A DNA stretch of 36,565 nt, taken from a virus. This document shows positions 32,354-36,565 of this stretch, in pieces (the stretch's first letter is position 1; the number at the start of each line of letters is the position of its first letter). The notes beneath the pieces were generated by a model that saw nothing but the letters and a program-made list of their open reading frames with translations, was not told the DNA's origin and searched no databases. The stretch is taken from IMG/VR virus record IMGVR_UViG_3300038299_000100, positions 1 through 36,565 of that record; one strand, written 5' to 3'. The translations under genes were made by a program, and so were the position numbers.

Positions 32354-34237
32354 TTATACTGTTGTTTCGCCTGCTGTCGAAGATGCCTGATCTACATTGG
32401 TTGATGGGAAAGATCTTCCATTTCCCCAAACGATACGAACCGCTCCTCCGCCACCTCTCGCTGAATTTATGTTGTCTGTAAGCGTCCATCCAGCGGGCGA
32501 AGCGCTGTAATGGTTTCCAGATCCACCGCCACCATAGTATCCGCCTTCAAAAGCAGTTCCTAATGGTCTAGTTCCGGGCCCGTTAGAACCATTTTGATTA
32601 GCTAAAGTAGAATCATCACTCAAGAAGCCTGTTTTCTTCACACCACTTGAGCCCTCACCATAAACACCAACCCCGCCACCGCCGACGCCGTAGTAAGCAT
32701 TGTTGTTTGTTAGGGGGTTTCCGCCGCCACCACCGCCGCCTGCGCCGTTCTGGCCCGCATCACCACCATTTCCACTATATCCACCAGCACCACCGCCCCC
32801 GCCTCCGCGCCCGCTGGCAGAGGAATTTTGCGACCCACCCTGAGCAGCAGTACCCCCTGTGCCTCCACCATCTCCAATAAAACCTCCACCCAATGGAGTA
32901 CCTGAAGACCCCGAAAGCCCACGGCTGCCTTGCACTACTATCGCACCACTAACTTGGACATTGGAACCTGATCCAGCATTATTTTGCCTCCCGCCCGTGC
33001 CAACAATAACAGTTATAGATTGGCCTGGTGTTACTGATATATTATTTTTCCAACCTAAGCCCCCGCCTCCGCCGCCGGCGCCTGCAGGGTCGTTGTTGAA
33101 AGCGCCGGATTTCTTCTCGCCGCCAGCGCCACCGCCAACACATACAGCGCAAATACTAGTTACGCCATCTGGCACAGTCCATGTATGAGTTCCCTCAGTT
33201 GTGAATAGCACACCAGCTGGTGCCGGCCCAAATGACAATGAAAAATCACTACTCGAAACAGATTGATTTACGCCATCAGATGCTGAGAATGTCAGAGTGA
33301 ATGTTCCAGCATTAGCTTCTGTTGTACTTGGTGTGATGGTGAATACATTATCTGCTTGTGCCACCGTTGCTGTGGAACCTAATGCGCCAGTTGTTACCTG
33401 ATAACTCCATGTGAGAGGAATTCCTTCTGGATCGGTTGCATTCAAAGTTACAACAGTGGGAGTTCCATCAATTGCAAGATCATATGTTGCATTTGCTCCA
33501 GAGATTGCAGATGGGGTTTGATTGACTAGTGCAATATTATACCAACCAGTTCCTGTCCATAAGAACAATTTATTATTTTCGGATACAAATGCCTGCGCTC
33601 CTGCAGCAACTCCAGTAAGTGGTAATTCTGACATTAATGAGTATGCAGCAACAGTTGCTCCAGAAGATTCTGTTGATACTGCACCAGTATCATTTCCAGA
33701 ATTATCTATTGTTCTAAAATCTAACTTACCCTGTGCATTTCTTTTTAACCGAATCTTTCCAGAACCATCGTCCAGATCAATCTCTTTGGCTTTCATTTTT
33801 CTTGGATTATCTGATGAGTCTAAGAATTTAAGTTCTGTTCCATCATCTTGTATCTTAGTGTCTCCCAAGAACATTGTATTTCCGCTGATATACAAGTCTT
33901 TGAATCTATTAGATGTGCTACCTAAATCATATGCTTCATTAGTATCTGGAATTAAATCTCCAGTTACTGATGTAAAGTTTGTTACAGTAATCGCAGCAGG
34001 ATTTAAAAATTGTTTCACAACTGTTGCAAGTTTTGCAATCTCATCATTGGTTGCAGTTGCTGATAGAGTATTTACTCTAGAATCTATTGCTTGCTCTAAT
34101 GCAGCATCTTCTCCAAGATTCATACCCTTCGCAGACCTTGCGATACTTACTAATTCGTCTACGGTCGCAGTGGGAATAGAATTCAGAAGCTCGGTTTTTA
34201 ATGATGCGATTGATGTATTTAGATTGCTATCCGCCAT
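32354..34237 (-). CDS. fibre-like virion protein with glycine-rich tip
   Basis: 627-residue modular protein. Residues 1-~200 are paralogous to the 801-residue fibre (MADSNLNTSIASLKTELLNS, LGSTSNRFKDLYISGNT). A WY motif (LFLWTGTGWYNIAL) and a cadherin/Ig-like domain (~245-336) follow. From ~345 it changes to a glycine-rich domain introduced by FTTEGTHTWTVPDGVTSI, with many GGGGG runs and aromatic/polar breaks (GYYGGGGSGNHYSA, ending GGGGAVRIVWGNG). Glycine-rich adhesin tips with this TWTVP lead-in are frequent in phages. By analogy with polyglycine-helix adhesins such as S16 gp38, they can determine receptor binding (inference). Late promoter 34257-34264. Confidence 0.82.
   Translation of the reverse strand: MADSNLNTSIASLKTELLNSIPTATVDELVSIARSAKGMNLGEDAALEQAIDSRVNTLSATATNDEIAKLATVVKQFLNPAAITVTNFTSVTGDLIPDTNEAYDLGSTSNRFKDLYISGNTMFLGDTKIQDDGTELKFLDSSDNPRKMKAKEIDLDDGSGKIRLKRNAQGKLDFRTIDNSGNDTGAVSTESSGATVAAYSLMSELPLTGVAAGAQAFVSENNKLFLWTGTGWYNIALVNQTPSAISGANATYDLAIDGTPTVVTLNATDPEGIPLTWSYQVTTGALGSTATVAQADNVFTITPSTTEANAGTFTLTFSASDGVNQSVSSSDFSLSFGPAPAGVLFTTEGTHTWTVPDGVTSICAVCVGGGAGGEKKSGAFNNDPAGAGGGGGGLGWKNNISVTPGQSITVIVGTGGRQNNAGSGSNVQVSGAIVVQGSRGLSGSSGTPLGGGFIGDGGGTGGTAAQGGSQNSSASGRGGGGGGAGGYSGNGGDAGQNGAGGGGGGGNPLTNNNAYYGVGGGGVGVYGEGSSGVKKTGFLSDDSTLANQNGSNGPGTRPLGTAFEGGYYGGGGSGNHYSASPAGWTLTDNINSARGGGGAVRIVWGNGRSFPSTNVDQASSTAGETTV
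33230..33577 (-). repeat. fibre module copy 3
   Basis: Encodes residues 221-336 of the 627-residue fibre protein: NNKLFLWTGTGWYNIA, TDPEGIPLTWSYQ, DNVFTITPSTTEANAGTFTL. Very similar to the copy in the LamG fibre gene 13 kb away (20248-20592). Confidence 0.85.
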
Positions 34238-34256
34238 TGTAAATCCTTTTTAGTAT

Positions 34257-34264
34257 TATTTATA
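34257..34264 (-). promoter_or_regulatory. late promoter (TATAAATA) for the two paralogous fibre genes
   Basis: Exact TATAAATA on the minus strand in the 32-base gap, 20 bases before the start of the glycine-rich fibre gene. It probably also serves the 801-residue gene 9 bases downstream. Confidence 0.83.
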
Positions 34265-34269
34265 ATTAA

Positions 34270-36360
34270 TTATCCTGCCTCAAATATATATACTTCGCCA
34301 TCATCCATATCGTACATCCCAACAACTAGGGTATCATTTATGGTTGCATCCAACCCAATTGAACAACCAAATTCTTCGCCCCCAACCGGCGCATTCGCTC
34401 CGATTTTTGCCTGTTCTGTAAATGAACCATTTTCATTTTCTTTAAAAATGTACACTGTACCGGCATTGGCGGTTGCGCCGGCCGGTGCCGTATCTGATGT
34501 TGCTCCAATTGCTAATATTCCATTATCATATGTTATAAATGATCCAAAATCAGCGTTGCTGGCGGCGCTTGAGGGAAGTATCTGCCCCTGATAACTCCAA
34601 TAATCTGAACTGTCTGATGCTCTAGTGAAATACCATGCTTTTCCTGGCGCGGCAGTTCCGGCAGTACCACTAAATATTATTTTTCTGCCATCTGGAGTAA
34701 TTTCAAATGGATATTGTCCGTTTCGTTGCCCCGTATCGCCCGGCGGCTGAAGGTCAGCGCTCCAATCGGAAGGATTGTCTCCATAATTATCTACACTCAA
34801 TCTATGTACCTCTATTTTACCTTCATTGGTCGACCCAGTATCATCCCACGGCGCAGAGACAGCAAAAATGTCATTTGTTTGAGAATGAGTTGAGCCCAAC
34901 TGCCTAATACAAACCGTTTTGCCAAATTGATTGTTGGAACTATACCCATAACGTTGCCAGAGTTTACGTCTTTGGGTCCATTGAGTACCATCTCTTGTAA
35001 ATATATATGCTGCTCCAGAATGATCCGAATTGGTAGAATTGAATGTGGTTCCAGTCTTGCCCGGGGCCCCAACTATTAATGTATCTTTGTCTATGTAGAC
35101 TGACTCGCCGAAGGCGTCATTTGTGCCCATTATTTCATCCGGCACTATATATGCCTGCTGGGCCCAAATATTATCAGTTCCTTTTACATATACATATACA
35201 GCACCCCCATTAGACTGTCTGGGTGCGCCAACTACAATAGTATCTTCGCTCATATGAAGAGGACGCCCCCCAAAAGAAGATTCACTGCTTCCTATATAAG
35301 CAGACTGTGATGGAGTTGGTGAAGTACCCGCCTGCCCTGCGATCCGAGCAACTCCAGATGTTGGCTTTAATGTTTGTGTATATGTCCAAGTACCGCCACT
35401 CTTTTCGTAAATATATAAAGCACCAACATTGGCAACGCTATCTACGGTCACCATCCATGCAACAGCGACGAAAGTATTTCCTTTCATCGCTACGCTAGTT
35501 CCAAACCTTGGAAATCCATCTGTGCCAGTATCAATATCAGTTGTCGATTGTCCTATAAGCTGCGATTGTGTTGTAGCAGTCCAATCTATAAATGCAATTT
35601 CGAAACTGGCAGTTCTTTGAGCAGTTCCTATTCCATCAGTTACATCAAACCTATATGTTATTGTATTACGCCCAGTTCCAGTTGTATTTGGAACTAATGT
35701 AAATTTGTTTATATCCGATCCACTACCCTGTGTCATGCTAGAAGAAACACTACTTAAAGTTCCTGAAGTCAGAACTGCATCATAATATAAAGTTTGGCCA
35801 AAATCTGGATCTGTCGCAGTTAGAGTTATTACGGTATTTTGCCCCGGCGTAAGTGTAAACGATGTGGCATTAGCAATAGTTTCTGTAGTTCCATTTGTAG
35901 TGTGAGTTAAGTTAGTGATTGTAGGAGTAACATTTGAAATTTGTGCCAATCTATACCAACCAGAAGAGTTTTTTACATATAAACTACTATCAGCTGATAC
36001 GAAATGAAGTGTTCCTGCATCTGGAGATGTGCCTATCATTATAGACTGAGTTGCATGAACAGTAACGCCAGAACTAAGGGCAGAGCCAGTATCTGTTAAA
36101 TCAGAAATATCTGTTGGAATTGTTGGTTGTCCACTAAGACTTGAATATTGTCTATCAAAAAGAAGACTGGTTGTATCTGTCAAATCAGAAATATCGTCTG
36201 GAATAACATTAGTTGTATCTGTCAAATCAGAAATATCTGTGGCAGATGTCGCACTAGAAACTATTTTCCAAACCCCCGAAGCGGTATTATATTTGTATGA
36301 TCTACCACCAGTTTGAAATACTTGATTATCTGATGGACTATCTGGAAAATTGACGGCCAT
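34270..36360 (-). CDS. fibre-like virion protein with FG-GAP/integrin-type propeller
   Basis: 696-residue modular protein. Residues 1-32 (FPDSPSDNQVFQTGGRSYKY, GVWKIV) form the same short module that opens the LamG fibre. Three DISDLTDT repeats follow (42-49, 56-63, 84-91), then a WY motif (LYVKNSSGWYRLA) and a diverged cadherin/Ig-like domain (~150-255). Residues ~265-696 contain six FG-GAP-type units: FGTSVAMKGNTFVAV, FGGRPLHMSEDTIVVGAP, FGESVYIDKDTLIVGAP, FGKTVCIRQ with AVSAP, FGSFITYDNGILAIGAT and FGCSIGLDATINDTLVVG. This indicates an integrin-alpha-like beta-propeller. Likely a receptor-contacting tail fibre or tip protein. A late-box variant lies at 36441-36448. Confidence 0.82.
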   Translation of the reverse strand: MAVNFPDSPSDNQVFQTGGRSYKYNTASGVWKIVSSATSATDISDLTDTTNVIPDDISDLTDTTSLLFDRQYSSLSGQPTIPTDISDLTDTGSALSSGVTVHATQSIMIGTSPDAGTLHFVSADSSLYVKNSSGWYRLAQISNVTPTITNLTHTTNGTTETIANATSFTLTPGQNTVITLTATDPDFGQTLYYDAVLTSGTLSSVSSSMTQGSGSDINKFTLVPNTTGTGRNTITYRFDVTDGIGTAQRTASFEIAFIDWTATTQSQLIGQSTTDIDTGTDGFPRFGTSVAMKGNTFVAVAWMVTVDSVANVGALYIYEKSGGTWTYTQTLKPTSGVARIAGQAGTSPTPSQSAYIGSSESSFGGRPLHMSEDTIVVGAPRQSNGGAVYVYVKGTDNIWAQQAYIVPDEIMGTNDAFGESVYIDKDTLIVGAPGKTGTTFNSTNSDHSGAAYIFTRDGTQWTQRRKLWQRYGYSSNNQFGKTVCIRQLGSTHSQTNDIFAVSAPWDDTGSTNEGKIEVHRLSVDNYGDNPSDWSADLQPPGDTGQRNGQYPFEITPDGRKIIFSGTAGTAAPGKAWYFTRASDSSDYWSYQGQILPSSAASNADFGSFITYDNGILAIGATSDTAPAGATANAGTVYIFKENENGSFTEQAKIGANAPVGGEEFGCSIGLDATINDTLVVGMYDMDDGEVYIFEAG

Positions 36361-36440
36361 TTAAATTATCCTTATCTTTAGGTTTTGCTTTGCTAAATTT
36401 CTTGCTCTCGATACCATCTTTATAACCTTTTAGTTTATAC

Positions 36441-36448
36441 TATTTATT
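36441..36448 (-). promoter_or_regulatory. late-promoter-like element, variant AATAAATA
   Basis: AATAAATA on the minus strand, one base from the late consensus, 81 bases before the FG-GAP fibre gene in a 117-base gap. The longer spacing and the mismatch lower confidence. Confidence 0.45.
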
Positions 36449-36477
36449 ATTGTTAATCAAAAGATATTATTTCTTTA

Positions 36478-36565
36478 TTAGTCCGTCGATATTTTATGTT
36501 GAATAATCCAATTCGGATTTGTATGTAAAGTATATAAAAATTTGCCATGATAACTAAAATTAATT
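36478..36565 (-). CDS. C-terminal end of an unidentified upstream protein (partial)
   Basis: An open frame enters from the right edge on the minus strand and ends at TAA (36478-36480). The visible residues are INFSYHGKFLYTLHTNPN followed by WIIQHKISTD. The balanced composition, with Trp and two Tyr, looks like real coding sequence in this AT-rich genome, and the position is suited to another fibre or baseplate gene. Too short to assign a family. Confidence 0.4.
   Translation of the reverse strand, partial: INFSYHGKFLYTLHTNPNWIIQHKISTD

Noticed and set aside
32700-33150. GC-rich patch as a sign of foreign DNA
   Set aside because: The local GC rise follows from Gly/Ala/Pro codons of the glycine-rich tip, not necessarily from transfer.
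32859-33188. Proline-rich plus-strand open frame
   Set aside because: It is the mirror of the glycine codons (GGN to NCC) of the glycine-rich tip; composition alone explains it.
33522-34253. Long plus-strand open frame (243 codons) opposite the glycine-rich fibre gene
   Set aside because: It is exactly antisense to a well-supported fibre gene, its product is Ser/Pro/Val-rich without motifs, and no ribosome site or promoter precedes it.
36124-36240. Repeated ~20-base units near the start of the FG-GAP fibre gene considered as a CRISPR-like array
   Set aside because: They encode in-frame DISDLTDT protein repeats with uneven spacing.
36360-36440. Short lysine/aspartate-rich minus-strand frame between the fibre gene and the edge
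   Set aside because: About 33 codons with no start codon, ending inside the next gene's start; also an 18-codon frame from an ATG here without support.

Overview
This window is one end-to-end coding stretch of an AT-rich T4-like marine myovirus (Caudoviricetes). The order gp13-gp14-gp15-gp16-gp17-gp18-gp19-gp20-prohead core-gp21-gp22-gp23, followed by uvsY-uvsW-gp55-gp47-gp46, is the conserved virion and recombination core of T4-like phages. Gene style, the fibre modules and the ThyX gene resemble ocean phages of AT-rich alphaproteobacteria (pelagimyophage-like); the host is an inference. Genes are packed with few gaps. No stretch above 300 bases lacks a gene, and I saw no tRNA, rRNA, CRISPR array or insertion sequence.

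Layout. Positions 1-4393 (minus strand): gp46 (cut by the window edge), gp47, gp55 late sigma factor, a small conserved protein, UvsW helicase and UvsY. Positions 4400-18229 (minus): a tail-tube-fold protein, then capsid, portal, tube, sheath, terminase and neck genes. A strong intrinsic terminator follows gp23, and TATAAATA late promoters precede gp23, gp22, gp19, gp18 and gp13. Positions 18274-21090 (minus): a large LamG-tipped fibre-like protein. Positions 21162-29919 (plus): an accessory island. Positions 29939-36360 (minus): three more fibre-like proteins that combine similar stems with different tips. At the right edge lies the C-terminal end of another minus-strand ORF.

The plus-strand island is the most unusual part. 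After a coiled-coil membrane protein and ThyX come four small genes in an A-B-B'-A' arrangement, then a curli (type VIII secretion) cluster: a CsgF homologue, a CsgG lipoprotein pore homologue, two secreted curlin-like repeat proteins with a FecR-domain protein between them, and a CHASE2-adenylate/guanylate cyclase. The genes from the first small membrane protein to the cyclase are nearly contiguous or overlapping and look like one operon. A TATAAATA late promoter sits in the loop of a predicted hairpin whose 3' arm contains the first ribosome binding site. This is the arrangement known from T4 gene e, and it would restrict translation to late transcripts. A plausible reading is that the phage builds an amyloid-exporting pore and surface fibres late in infection, together with a membrane-bound cyclic-nucleotide signalling enzyme. 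What this does for the phage is unknown.

Regulation visible in the sequence: matches to the late motif on both strands, including a perfect 14-base palindrome (21117-21130) that gives two overlapping, divergent late promoters; a sigma70-like promoter in front of gp55; and an oppositely directed sigma70-like promoter whose -35 box is the mirror image of the first. All calls come from reading the sequence and translations; no database search was run.
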